This document shows positions 17,422 to 25,834 of a DNA stretch of 63,755 nucleotides, in pieces. Origin of the DNA: Roseicyclus mahoneyensis (GTDB lineage: Bacteria; Pseudomonadota; Alphaproteobacteria; Rhodobacterales; Rhodobacteraceae); the NCBI RefSeq assembly GCF_003148775.1, contig NZ_QGGW01000014.1, positions 1-63,755 on the forward strand, read 5' to 3'. The translations under genes and the position numbers were made by a program. The first letter of the stretch is position 1. Each line of letters opens with the position of its first letter. A model generated the notes under the pieces. That model ran no database searches and was not told where the DNA came from. It was given only the letters and a program-made list of their open reading frames with translations.

Positions 17422-19056
17422 ATGGGCTGGATGAAGGACGAGACCGGGCTGGAAAAGCGCGCCGCGAACCATGTGGCGCTGACCCCGCTCAGCCATCTGA
17501 TCCGGGCGAGCCGCATCTTCACCGACCGCCCCGCGTTGGTCGACCGCGGGTATCGCGCCACCTATGGCGAGTTGCATGCGCGCACGACGCGACTTGCCTC
17601 GGCCTTGGCCAAACGCGGCGTGAATCCCGGCGATGTGGTCGCCGCCGTCATGCCCAACACCGCCCCGCACGTCGAGGCGCATTGGGGCGTGCCCGCCTGC
17701 GGCGCGGTGCTCAATTCCATCAACATCCGGCTCGATATCGGCACGATTTCCTACATCCTCGACCATGGCGAGGCCAAGGTGGTGCTGGTCGACACCCAGT
17801 TCCTCGGCGTGGTCGAGGAGGCGATCCACGCGCAAGAGAGCGAGGATTTGCCTTTGATCGTGGAGGTTCCCGACGAGGCGGCGGGCTATCACGCCTCGGG
17901 CCGGCATCTGACCTATGGCGGGCTGCTGGCCGAAGGCGATCCGGAGTTCGCCTGGATCATGCCCATCGACGAATGGGAAAGCCTTGCGCTCAACTACACC
18001 TCCGGCACCACCGGGCGGCCCAAGGGCGTGGTCTATCACCACCGGGGCGCGTATCTGATTACCATGGGCACGCCGATTTCGTGGCGGATGACGCTTTACC
18101 CCCGCTATCTCACCATCGTGCCGCTGTTTCACTGCAACAACTGGTGCCATGTCTGGACCATGCCCGCCGTGGGTGGCGCGACAGTCTGCTGCCGCGACAT
18201 CACCGCGAAAACCATCTACGACGCCATCGCCGACGAGGGCGTGACCCATTTCGGCGGCGCGCCCATCGTGCTGAACATGCTGGTGAACGCGAAGGAGGCC
18301 GACCGCCGCGATTTCGACCACGTGGTCGAGGTCTTTACCGCAGGCGCCCCCCCTGCCCCCGCGACGCTGGCCAAGATCGAGACAATGGGGTTCAACATCA
18401 CGCAGGTCTACGGGTTGACCGAGACCTATGGCCCGGCGACCGAATGCACCTTCAAGGATGGCGACTGGGACCATCTGCAGGGCGATGACCGCGCGGACGT
18501 CAAGGCGCGCCAAGGCGTGCCGATGCCCAACATGGACCACATCACCGTGATGGAGCCCGAGACCATGACCCAGATCCCGATGGATGGCGCGGCTCTGGGT
18601 GAGATCATGATGCGCGGCAATTCGGTGATGAAGGGCTATTACAAGAACCCGCGCGCCACCAACGAGGCGTTTGCCGGCGGCTATTTCCACACCGGCGACA
18701 TCGCCAAGCAACATCCCGACACCTATGTCCAGATCGCGGACCGCGCCAAGGACATCATCATCTCGGGCGGCGAGAATGTCAGTTCGGTCGAGGTGGAGGG
18801 CGTGCTGATGCATCACCCCGCCGTGCTGCTGTCGGCGGTGGTGGCGAAACCGGACGAGAAATGGGGCGAGGTGCCTTGCGCCTTCGTCGAACTGAAAGAG
18901 GGAGCGGCGGCCACAGAGGAGGAGATCATCGCCTTCGTCCGCCAGCGGCTGGCCGGCTTCAAGACGCCCAAGCATGTCGTGTTTCAGGAATTGCCCAAGA
19001 CATCGACCGGAAAGATCCAGAAATTCGAGCTTCGCAAGATCGCAACCGCGCTCTGA
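17422..19056 (+). CDS. Acyl-CoA synthetase (AMP-forming), medium-chain / DmdB-like
   Basis: A 544-residue ligase that activates a carboxylic acid via an acyl-adenylate. The AMP/ATP loop reads YTSGTTGRPKGVVYHHRGA, the adenylation motif VYGLTETYGPATEC, and the hinge GGYFHTGDIAKQHPDTYVQIADRAKDIIISGGENVSSVEVE; the catalytic Lys lies in KTSTGKIQK. The start at 17422 follows GGAGG; a longer frame from 17218 has no such site. The subgroup contains medium-chain fatty acid and methylmercaptopropionate ligases (DmdB). With the DmdC-like dehydrogenase nearby, either fatty acid or DMSP breakdown is possible. Confidence 0.92.
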   Translation: MGWMKDETGLEKRAANHVALTPLSHLIRASRIFTDRPALVDRGYRATYGELHARTTRLASALAKRGVNPGDVVAAVMPNTAPHVEAHWGVPACGAVLNSINIRLDIGTISYILDHGEAKVVLVDTQFLGVVEEAIHAQESEDLPLIVEVPDEAAGYHASGRHLTYGGLLAEGDPEFAWIMPIDEWESLALNYTSGTTGRPKGVVYHHRGAYLITMGTPISWRMTLYPRYLTIVPLFHCNNWCHVWTMPAVGGATVCCRDITAKTIYDAIADEGVTHFGGAPIVLNMLVNAKEADRRDFDHVVEVFTAGAPPAPATLAKIETMGFNITQVYGLTETYGPATECTFKDGDWDHLQGDDRADVKARQGVPMPNMDHITVMEPETMTQIPMDGAALGEIMMRGNSVMKGYYKNPRATNEAFAGGYFHTGDIAKQHPDTYVQIADRAKDIIISGGENVSSVEVEGVLMHHPAVLLSAVVAKPDEKWGEVPCAFVELKEGAAATEEEIIAFVRQRLAGFKTPKHVVFQELPKTSTGKIQKFELRKIATAL

Positions 19057-19132
19057 CTTTGCGCGCATGGACAGTTGAGCCGGGGATGCCCGCAGTTTAT
19101 GCTCAACGCAAACAGGGTCGAGCGGCAAGCCC

Positions 19133-20143
19133 ATGACAGTGCTGGAGCAATACAAACGGCTCGAGACCACGGGCCTCTGGCGCGAGGCGCCGGATGCACA
19201 GCGCCGCGAGGTGGTGGTCGCGCTGGGCGATGCCACGCTGATGATTTCGAACATGGCCGAGGTGGCACTGACCCATTGGTCCTTGCCCGCCATAGCGCGG
19301 CTGAACCCCGGACGCCAGCCCGCGCTCTACGCGCCCGGCGCAGACACCGAGGAACGGCTGGAGATCGAAGACCCCGACATGATCGCCGCCATCGAGATGG
19401 TGCGCAGCGCGATCGAGAAACGCAGACCCCATCCCGGGCGGTTGCGGCTATGGGTCGGGACGGGCATGGGCGCCGTGCTGCTGGGCTTGGGCATCTTCTG
19501 GCTGCCCGATGCCCTGACCCGGCAGACCGTGGCGCTGTTGCCGCCCGCCAGCCGCGAGGCCATCGGCAACCGGATGCTGCAGGAAATCGGGCGGCTGGCC
19601 GGCCCGATCTGCACCAACCCGCGCGGGTCGGTCGCGCTTGGGCGGCTGTCACGGCGCGTCTTCGGCGAAGGGGCGCCCCCCCGGGTGGCGATGTTGCCCG
19701 CGTCGATCCCCGATACTCTGGCCTTGCCCGGCGGCATCCTTGTGGCCAATGCCGCGCTGGTCGAGGATCATGAGACGCCCGAAGTGCTGGCAGGCTATCT
19801 GCTGGCCGAGGATGCCCGCCGGGCCGGGGCCGATCCGATGCTGGCGCTGCTGACCGACGCGGGCCTCGGCGTCACCTTCCGGCTGCTCACCACGGGCGAG
19901 ATCGACAGTGCTCCACTACATGCGCATGCCGCGAGCCTGCTCTCGCGCGAGTCCCCTCGAGTGCCCGATGACATGCTGCTGGCGCGGTTCGGGGCTGCCC
20001 AGATTTCCGCACAACCCTATGCTTTCGCACAAGACATCACCGGCGAAACCGTGCTTGCGCTGATCGAGGCAAGCCGAGGAACTCCCGCCCCCTTGCTAGG
20101 GGATGCGGATTGGATCAGCCTGCAAGATATCTGCGGGCGCTGA
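19133..20143 (+). CDS. Membrane-anchored protein with a degenerate M48-like domain
   Basis: A 336-residue protein with one membrane segment (GTGMGAVLLGLGIFWLPDAL) after about 105 cytoplasmic residues. The distal part carries DTLALPGGILVANAALV, the segment that precedes the HEXXH zinc site in M48 peptidases. Where HEXXH is expected the protein reads VLAGYLLAEDARR, so the zinc ligands are absent. I infer an inactive M48 relative, perhaps a binding or scaffold protein in the membrane. It stands alone between the acyl-CoA ligase and a convergent exported-protein gene. Confidence 0.7.
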   Translation: MTVLEQYKRLETTGLWREAPDAQRREVVVALGDATLMISNMAEVALTHWSLPAIARLNPGRQPALYAPGADTEERLEIEDPDMIAAIEMVRSAIEKRRPHPGRLRLWVGTGMGAVLLGLGIFWLPDALTRQTVALLPPASREAIGNRMLQEIGRLAGPICTNPRGSVALGRLSRRVFGEGAPPRVAMLPASIPDTLALPGGILVANAALVEDHETPEVLAGYLLAEDARRAGADPMLALLTDAGLGVTFRLLTTGEIDSAPLHAHAASLLSRESPRVPDDMLLARFGAAQISAQPYAFAQDITGETVLALIEASRGTPAPLLGDADWISLQDICGR

Positions 20144-20165
20144 CCTCTGCCCCAGCTTCGGGCCG

Positions 20166-20981
20166 TCAGGGACGGATCAGCACAAGTTGCGCGGGCACGA
20201 TTTCGGCCGGGCGCGAGGGCCGGGTGAACAGCGCCTGCAGGCCGCGCGGCACAGGCTCCGACGCCAGTCGGCGCGGCACCGTGTTGGTCCAAACCTGTTC
20301 CATCTGCCGCTGGCCACCGGCAAAGGCGAGGCCACGATAGGGGTTCATCCGGCCATCATCCCAAGCGGCGCGAAAGCCCGCCGGGGGATCGACCTCGTAG
20401 CGGACCACCTGCCGCAGACCGCCCGTGCCGCCCAGACTGCTTTGGTCAAGGCCGCGGGCAGCGTCGCCGGGATGCACCGCCTGCGGGCCACAGCGCACAT
20501 TGGGGCCGCTGAAATACGCCTGCACATCGGCGGGCAGGTTCGGGCAGGCCCCGGTTGCGGCGGGTGCCGCGGGTTGCGGCATCGGCCGGGGCGTGGTGGC
20601 GACGGGGCGCGGCGTTGTGGCGACGGCGCGCGGGACCACGGGCGCGGCAGGCGCGGCCGCGACGGGAGTGCTGGCCATGGGTGCGGGGCGCGCGGGCGCC
20701 GCGACAACAGGAGCGGGCGCGGGCGCAGGTGCTGCGGCGACCCCGGTCGGCGTCTGGCCACAGACCTGCCGACGGTTGCCGTCGACGCGCGGCACCCATT
20801 CGACGTTGGCCCCCACGCCCACCCGCACAAAAGCGCAGCCGCGGCTGTCGACGTATTGTGTCCCGGTGTAGCTGAGGGGCGGGGTTTCCGCCGGCACCGC
20901 TTGGGCGGCCGTCATGATCGGCGCAGAAAATACGGTGGCAGCCGCTATCCCCACGACCCCAAGGATTCGTGTCAGTCTCAT
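20166..20981 (-). CDS. Exported Ala/Pro-rich protein
   Basis: A 271-residue exported protein. The signal peptide is MRLTRILGVVGIAAATVFSA. An N-terminal domain reads SYTGTQYVDSRGCAFVRVGV and PRVDGNRRQVCGQ, followed by about 80 residues of low-complexity Ala/Pro/Val with repeated TTPRPVATTPRP units, and a C-terminal region ending TRPSRPAEIVPAQLVLIRP. Similar proteins in Rhodobacterales are annotated as SPOR-domain or hypothetical cell-envelope proteins; the strand pattern at the C-terminus would allow that but I cannot confirm it. The start at 20981 is chosen for the signal peptide. Confidence 0.75.
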   Translation of the reverse strand: MRLTRILGVVGIAAATVFSAPIMTAAQAVPAETPPLSYTGTQYVDSRGCAFVRVGVGANVEWVPRVDGNRRQVCGQTPTGVAAAPAPAPAPVVAAPARPAPMASTPVAAAPAAPVVPRAVATTPRPVATTPRPMPQPAAPAATGACPNLPADVQAYFSGPNVRCGPQAVHPGDAARGLDQSSLGGTGGLRQVVRYEVDPPAGFRAAWDDGRMNPYRGLAFAGGQRQMEQVWTNTVPRRLASEPVPRGLQALFTRPSRPAEIVPAQLVLIRP

Positions 20982-21050
20982 GCAAACCCCCACGTTTGCG
21001 TTTGCCCGAGACTGGCCGAAGCGGATCGACAAGTAAAGCGGAAGAAAGGG

Positions 21051-21683
21051 TTATTTTGTGCCGAACATGCGGTCACCCGCATCCCCTAGTCCCGGCACGA
21101 TGTAGCCATGATCGTTCAGATGGCTGTCCAGCGCGGCCGTGACGATGGGCACATCGGGGTGCGCGGCCTTCATCCGGGCCACGCCTTCGGGGGCGGCGAG
21201 CAGGCACAGGAAGCGGATGTTGTTGGCGCCCGCCTTTTTCAGAAGGTCAACGGCGGCGGCGGACGAATTGCCGGTCGCCAGCATCGGGTCGACCACGATG
21301 GTCAGCCGATCGTGAAGCGCGTCAGGCACCTTGAAGTAGTATTGCACCGGCTGCAGCGTCTCGGGGTCACGATACAACCCGATAAAGCCCACCCGCGCAT
21401 TGGGGATCAGCTCAAGGATGCCGTCGAGCAACCCGTTGCCTGCCCGCAAGATCGACACCAGTGCCAGTTTCTTGCCCTCGATCGTGGGGGCATCCATCTC
21501 GCACAGCGGCGTCTCGATCCGCTTGGTGGTCATCGGCATCTCGCGCGTGACCTCATAGGCGAGCAGCAGGCTGATCTCGCGCAGAAGCTGTCGAAAGGAT
21601 TTGGTCGAGGTGTCGGCTTCCCGCATCAGCGACAGCTTGTGTTGCACCAAAGGGTGCTCGACGATGGTCAGGTGCTCGGTCAT
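21051..21683 (-). CDS. upp: Uracil phosphoribosyltransferase
   Basis: A 210-residue enzyme making UMP from uracil and PRPP. The PRPP-binding motif is [30 protein letters not shown] and the C-terminal [16 protein letters not shown] are typical of Upp. It is the last gene of the leftward salvage operon and its ATG overlaps the add stop by 4 bases. Cytidine deaminase and the phosphorylase in the same operon supply uracil. Confidence 0.97.
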   Translation of the reverse strand: MTEHLTIVEHPLVQHKLSLMREADTSTKSFRQLLREISLLLAYEVTREMPMTTKRIETPLCEMDAPTIEGKKLALVSILRAGNGLLDGILELIPNARVGFIGLYRDPETLQPVQYYFKVPDALHDRLTIVVDPMLATGNSSAAAVDLLKKAGANNIRFLCLLAAPEGVARMKAAHPDVPIVTAALDSHLNDHGYIVPGLGDAGDRMFGTK

Positions 21684-22666
21684 GCGGTGCTGTCCCCCAG
21701 TCTTTTGGCGATCTTGTCTTTCGTGGCCGCGTCGCAGAACGCGGCATCCAGTGCGGTGCGGTTGATCTCGGCGAAAACCTCCTCGTCCCAGCCGAAATGC
21801 CGGTTCAGGTTCTCGTAATCCGAGGTCATGGTGATGCCGAAGAACGGCGGGTCGTCGGTCGAGACGGTTACCTTCACGCCCCGTGCCCGCAGTTTTTCAA
21901 TGGGGTGGCTGCGCCAGTCCTTGTAGACGCCCAGAAACACGTTTGAGCCGGGGCAGCATTCCAGAACAATGCCATCCTCGGCCAGCCGGTCGACCAGCGC
22001 GGGGTCGTCGATCGCCTGAACCCCGTGCCCGATCCGTTCGGGGTTGAGCGCGTCGAGCGCGTCGCGCACCGACGCCGCCCCGCCCCATTCGCCCGCGTGG
22101 ACCGTGATGCGCAGCCCGGCCTCGCGCGCGCAGTCAAAGGCCCAGCGGAAATCGGAGGGCTTGCCCTTCAACTCGTCGCCCGCCATGCCAAAGCCGGTCA
22201 GCCAGTCGCCCGCCGTGTCGGCCGCGCATTCCGCGATGGGGCGCGACCGCTCGGGGCCGAAATGGCGGATGCAGGTGACGATACCGCGCAGCGTGATGCC
22301 GTGGCTGCGTTCCGCCGCCTCGGCTGCCTCGCGGATGGCGGTCAGGTAGTCGCGCCATGCGCCGACATCGCCGCCGCCGCAGAAATCGGGGCTGAGAAAG
22401 GTTTCGGCGTAGACCACACCATGGGTCGCCGATTGCTCCAGCACGGCGGTGGTGAGCCGGGCGTAATCCTCGGGGGTGGTCAGCACGCCGGTGGCGGCCT
22501 CGTAGACCTGAAGGAAATGCCAGAAATCGCGGTAGGTATAGCCGCCGTCCTCTCGGAAGATGCCCGAGATATCGACGTTTTTCTCGCGCGCCAGCCCACG
22601 GATGAAGGCAGGCGGCGCGCCGCCTTCGAGGTGGAGGTGCAACTCGATCTTGGGAAGATCCCTCAT
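21680..22666 (-). CDS. add: Adenosine deaminase
   Basis: A 328-residue amidohydrolase converting adenosine or deoxyadenosine to the inosine forms. Zinc and catalytic motifs are LHLHLEGG near the N-terminus, [19 protein letters not shown] and STDDPPFFG. Length is normal. It overlaps upp by 4 bases and lies directly after the small membrane-protein gene, so it belongs to the cdd-deoA-deoB-add-upp unit. An adenine deaminase subtype is less likely given this context, but the split cannot be fully excluded by eye. Confidence 0.93.
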   Translation of the reverse strand: MRDLPKIELHLHLEGGAPPAFIRGLAREKNVDISGIFREDGGYTYRDFWHFLQVYEAATGVLTTPEDYARLTTAVLEQSATHGVVYAETFLSPDFCGGGDVGAWRDYLTAIREAAEAAERSHGITLRGIVTCIRHFGPERSRPIAECAADTAGDWLTGFGMAGDELKGKPSDFRWAFDCAREAGLRITVHAGEWGGAASVRDALDALNPERIGHGVQAIDDPALVDRLAEDGIVLECCPGSNVFLGVYKDWRSHPIEKLRARGVKVTVSTDDPPFFGITMTSDYENLNRHFGWDEEVFAEINRTALDAAFCDAATKDKIAKRLGDSTA

Positions 22667-22667
22667 C

Positions 22668-22829
22668 TCACGCTCCGATGGCCCAGCCGATGAAGGCGAT
22701 GATGAGCCCGAAGGTGACCGCCCCGCGCCACGGTGTGCGCGGGCGTCCGATGAAGGGGCCGATATAGCGCGTGGCCAGGGTGACGACGACGAAGGTCATC
22801 ACGAAATAGATCAGTTCAGAGGCTGACAT
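22668..22829 (-). CDS. Small membrane protein within the nucleoside-salvage operon
   Basis: A 53-residue reading frame: MSASELIYFVMTFVVVTLAT, then RYIGPFIGRPRTPWRG, then a second hydrophobic stretch (AVTFGLIIAFIGWAIGA). It predicts two membrane helices with a short basic loop. Its start lies 14 bases inside the end of deoB and its stop is one base from the add start, so the spacing fits a true operon gene. No family name comes to mind. It might assist nucleoside transport, but that is a guess from position only. Confidence 0.7.
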   Translation of the reverse strand: MSASELIYFVMTFVVVTLATRYIGPFIGRPRTPWRGAVTFGLIIAFIGWAIGA

Positions 22830-24045
22830 CATCCCTCATGAGAAAACTGCGGCCCGGCCCGTCGATCGCCAACCCCAGATGCGCGGCGACGGACGCGCCG
22901 ACATCAGAAAAGGCGCGGATGCCGATCTGCCCGGAATAGGGCCCGGTTGCAACCACCGGCACCCGTTCGCGGGTGTGGTCGGTGCCGGGCCATGTGGGAT
23001 CGTTGCCGTGGTCGGCGGTCAGGATCATCAGATCGTCGGGGCGCAGCGCGGACAGGACAGGGCCAAGCGCCGCGTCGAACCATTCGAGGTGGCGCGCATA
23101 GCCCGACACGTCGCGGCGGTGGCCATAGAGGCTGTCGAACTCGACGAAATTGGCGAAGGTGAGGCTGCCATCGGCGGCATCGGCCACGCAAGTTGCCAGA
23201 TGCCCCATCAGGTCGCGGTCGGCCCCGGTCAGGGTGTGATCCACGCCCCGTCCGGCGAAGATGTCGCGGATCTTGCCGATGGCGCAGGTGGCGCGGCCGG
23301 CCGCCTGCGCATGGTCCAAGAGCGTCGGACCCGGCGGGGCAAGGGCGTAATCGTGGCGGTTGAGCGTGCGGGCGTAATGCCCCGGCGTGCCGGTGAAGGG
23401 TCGCGCGATGACGCGACCGACACGGCGGGCGTGGAGCATGGGGGCGAGGCGCGCGCAGAGATCAAGCAGCCGGTCGAGGCCAAAGCTCTCCTCATGCGCA
23501 GCGACCTGAAAGACGCTGTCGATGGAGGTGTAGCAGATCGGCCAGCCGGTTTTCTCGTGCTCTTCGCCAAGACGGGCAATGATCTCGGTCCCGCTGGCGT
23601 GCTCATCGCCCAAGATGCCGCCTGTGCCCGCAAGACGCTTCACCTCGGCCACGATGTCGTCGGGGAAGCATGGCTTTGTCTTGGGAAAATAGGACCAATC
23701 GAAGGGCACGGGCAAGCCTGCCAGTTCCCAGTGCCCCGACGGCGTGTCCTTGCCGCGCGACACTTCCTCGGCCGCGCCCCAAAGGCCAACGGGGTCGGCA
23801 TCCATCCCCTCGCCCCGCGCGCCGGAGGCCAGTCGCAAGGCCGCGCCAAGGCCCAATGTGTCGAGGTTCGGCAAACGCAAGGGTCCGCTCCGCCCCTCCT
23901 CCGCCTGCCCCAAAGCGCAGGCGGCGGCTATATGGCCCAGCGTGTTGGCCCCGGTGTCGGGCAGATCGCCGTTGAAATAGCTGCCCGCGTCGGGTGCGCC
24001 GCCTATGCCGAGGCTGTCCATCACGATGAGGAAGGCGCGCGGCAT
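22816..24045 (-). CDS. deoB: Phosphopentomutase
   Basis: A 409-residue alkaline-phosphatase-superfamily mutase interconverting (deoxy)ribose 1- and 5-phosphate. The start MPRAFLIVMDSLGIGGAPDA has the metal Asp; DTGANTLGHIA carries the phospho-acceptor Thr; LTADHGNDPTW and GTDHTRERVP supply further metal ligands. The start overlaps the deoA stop by one base. It links nucleoside phosphorolysis by DeoA to central carbon metabolism. Confidence 0.96.
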   Translation of the reverse strand: MPRAFLIVMDSLGIGGAPDAGSYFNGDLPDTGANTLGHIAAACALGQAEEGRSGPLRLPNLDTLGLGAALRLASGARGEGMDADPVGLWGAAEEVSRGKDTPSGHWELAGLPVPFDWSYFPKTKPCFPDDIVAEVKRLAGTGGILGDEHASGTEIIARLGEEHEKTGWPICYTSIDSVFQVAAHEESFGLDRLLDLCARLAPMLHARRVGRVIARPFTGTPGHYARTLNRHDYALAPPGPTLLDHAQAAGRATCAIGKIRDIFAGRGVDHTLTGADRDLMGHLATCVADAADGSLTFANFVEFDSLYGHRRDVSGYARHLEWFDAALGPVLSALRPDDLMILTADHGNDPTWPGTDHTRERVPVVATGPYSGQIGIRAFSDVGASVAAHLGLAIDGPGRSFLMRDDVSL

Positions 24046-25355
24046 CAGCCGATCCGCTCATGGATCAGAGGCGGCTCGGAGGGCGCGATATCGGAGAGGG
24101 CGAAGGCCCCGCGGATCCCGGCGGCCACGGCGCGCGCAGCCTCTTCGCTGGCGGCGTGGATGCGGGCAAGCGGGCGCGAGGGGTCGACGCGCTCGCCGAT
24201 CCGCGCGATGTCCGACAGGCCCACCGCAAGATCGATCCGGTCGTCTTGCCTGAGCCGCCCGCCGCCCAGACGCACGACCGCCTCGCCAAGGGCGCGGGTG
24301 TCGATCTGGCCGACGAAACCGGTTTCGCCGGGGATGACATCGATCATGACACGCGCGGCGGGCAGACGGTCGCGCCATCGGTCGATGAAATCATGCGGAC
24401 CGCCCAAAGCCGCCACCATCTCGCCAAAGACATCCGCCGCCTCGCCCGAGGTCAGCGCCTCGGCAATGCGGCCCTCGCCATCGGCGGCGTCGGCGGCAAG
24501 CCCGCCCAGCGCCAGCACTTCGCCGCCCAAGGCCTGCGTCAGGCGCGCCAGCGGCGAGGCCAGATCGCCCGAGGTCAGCACCTCCATCACCTCGATCACC
24601 TCGAGCGCGTTGCCCGCCGAGGGCACGAGCGGCTGGCTCATGTCGGTGATCAGCGCCGTGGTCATGCAGCCTGCACCCTGCGCCGTTTCGACCAGCGATT
24701 GCGCCAAGGCCAGCGCGTCGCGCGGCGAGGTCATGAAGGCGCCCGAGCCGACCTTGACGTCAAGCACCAGCGCCTCAAGCCCCGCAGCCAGTTTCTTGGA
24801 CAGGATCGAGGCGGTGATGAGGTCGATGGATTCTACCGTCCCCGTCACATCGCGGATGGCATAAAGCCGCTTGTCGGCGGGCGCGATATCGGCCGATGCC
24901 CCGACGATTGCGCAGCCGATGTCGGCCACGATCTCCTGCAGATCCTCGATCGAGACCTGCGTGCGGTAGCCCGGGATCGCTTCCAGCTTGTCGAGCGTAC
25001 CGCCGGTGTGGCCGAGGCCCCGGCCCGAGATCATCGGGACAAACGCCCCACATGCGGCCAAGGCGGGCGCCAGCAGAAGCGAGGCGCAATCGCCCACCCC
25101 GCCCGTGGAATGTTTGTCGATGACCGGTCCGTCGAGCTGCCATGTCAGCACCTCCCCCGTCTCGCGCATCGCATTGGTCAGCATGACGCGCGCAGGTTTG
25201 CCAAGGCCCCGAGCACAGACCGCCATGGCAAAGGCGCCCGCCTGCGCATCGGTGACCTCGCCTGTGGCAAGCCCTTCGGCGAACCAGAACAGCTCCGCCT
25301 CGGTGACGGTGTCGCCGTCGCGCAGCTTGGCCAGGATCGTGCGCGCATCGCTCAC
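24045..25355 (-). CDS. deoA: Thymidine (pyrimidine-nucleoside) phosphorylase
   Basis: A 436-residue enzyme splitting thymidine or deoxyuridine into base and deoxyribose 1-phosphate. The substrate and phosphate loops are DKHSTGGVGDCASLLLAP, the SGRGLGHTGGTLDKLE signature, and LDVKVGSGAFM. The start is a GTG at 25355, overlapping the cdd stop by four bases (GTGA); the longer open frame upstream lies inside cdd. Length agrees with the family (about 440). Confidence 0.95.
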   Translation of the reverse strand: MSDARTILAKLRDGDTVTEAELFWFAEGLATGEVTDAQAGAFAMAVCARGLGKPARVMLTNAMRETGEVLTWQLDGPVIDKHSTGGVGDCASLLLAPALAACGAFVPMISGRGLGHTGGTLDKLEAIPGYRTQVSIEDLQEIVADIGCAIVGASADIAPADKRLYAIRDVTGTVESIDLITASILSKKLAAGLEALVLDVKVGSGAFMTSPRDALALAQSLVETAQGAGCMTTALITDMSQPLVPSAGNALEVIEVMEVLTSGDLASPLARLTQALGGEVLALGGLAADAADGEGRIAEALTSGEAADVFGEMVAALGGPHDFIDRWRDRLPAARVMIDVIPGETGFVGQIDTRALGEAVVRLGGGRLRQDDRIDLAVGLSDIARIGERVDPSRPLARIHAASEEAARAVAAGIRGAFALSDIAPSEPPLIHERIG

Positions 25356-25759
25356 GGGGCGGAGTTCTCTGCGTTGATCATGAATCCCGCGTTGAAGGCG
25401 CCCGGCAGCAATTCGGCGACGGTCATTGCCAGCGTCGCGCCCGATGTCGTGGCCATGGTCACGACCACCTCGCCTGCGGCGAATTCGGCCAGTTTCTGAC
25501 GGCAGCCACCGCAAGGCGGCACCGGTGCGGGGCTGTCGGCGATCACGGCGACCTCAGCGATGCGGCGGTCGCCCGCGGCGATCATCGACGCAATCGCGCC
25601 GGCTTCCGCGCAGGTGCCTTCGGGATAGGCCACGTTCTCCACGTTGCAGCCCAGATGCACCCGACCTTCGGCCGACAAGATCGCAGCACCCACCTTGAAG
25701 CCGGAATAGGGCGCGTGGGCATTCTCGCGCACGCCGGCGGCATCTTCGATCAGCGACAT
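25352..25759 (-). CDS. cdd: Cytidine deaminase
   Basis: A 135-residue zinc enzyme converting cytidine/deoxycytidine to uridine forms. The zinc site comprises TCAEAGAI (Cys ligand plus the catalytic Glu) and PPCGGCRQ. NAHAPYSGFKVGAAIL is the substrate region. It is the small homotetrameric type with three Cys ligands. It is the first gene of the salvage operon. Confidence 0.96.
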   Translation of the reverse strand: MSLIEDAAGVRENAHAPYSGFKVGAAILSAEGRVHLGCNVENVAYPEGTCAEAGAIASMIAAGDRRIAEVAVIADSPAPVPPCGGCRQKLAEFAAGEVVVTMATTSGATLAMTVAELLPGAFNAGFMINAENSAP

Positions 25760-25834
25760 GGGAGCGGTCCTTGTGCCATGGTATCGTTGGATGACAGTCT
25801 GTGACGCCCGGCGGGGCAGCGCAAGGGTGGCCCG

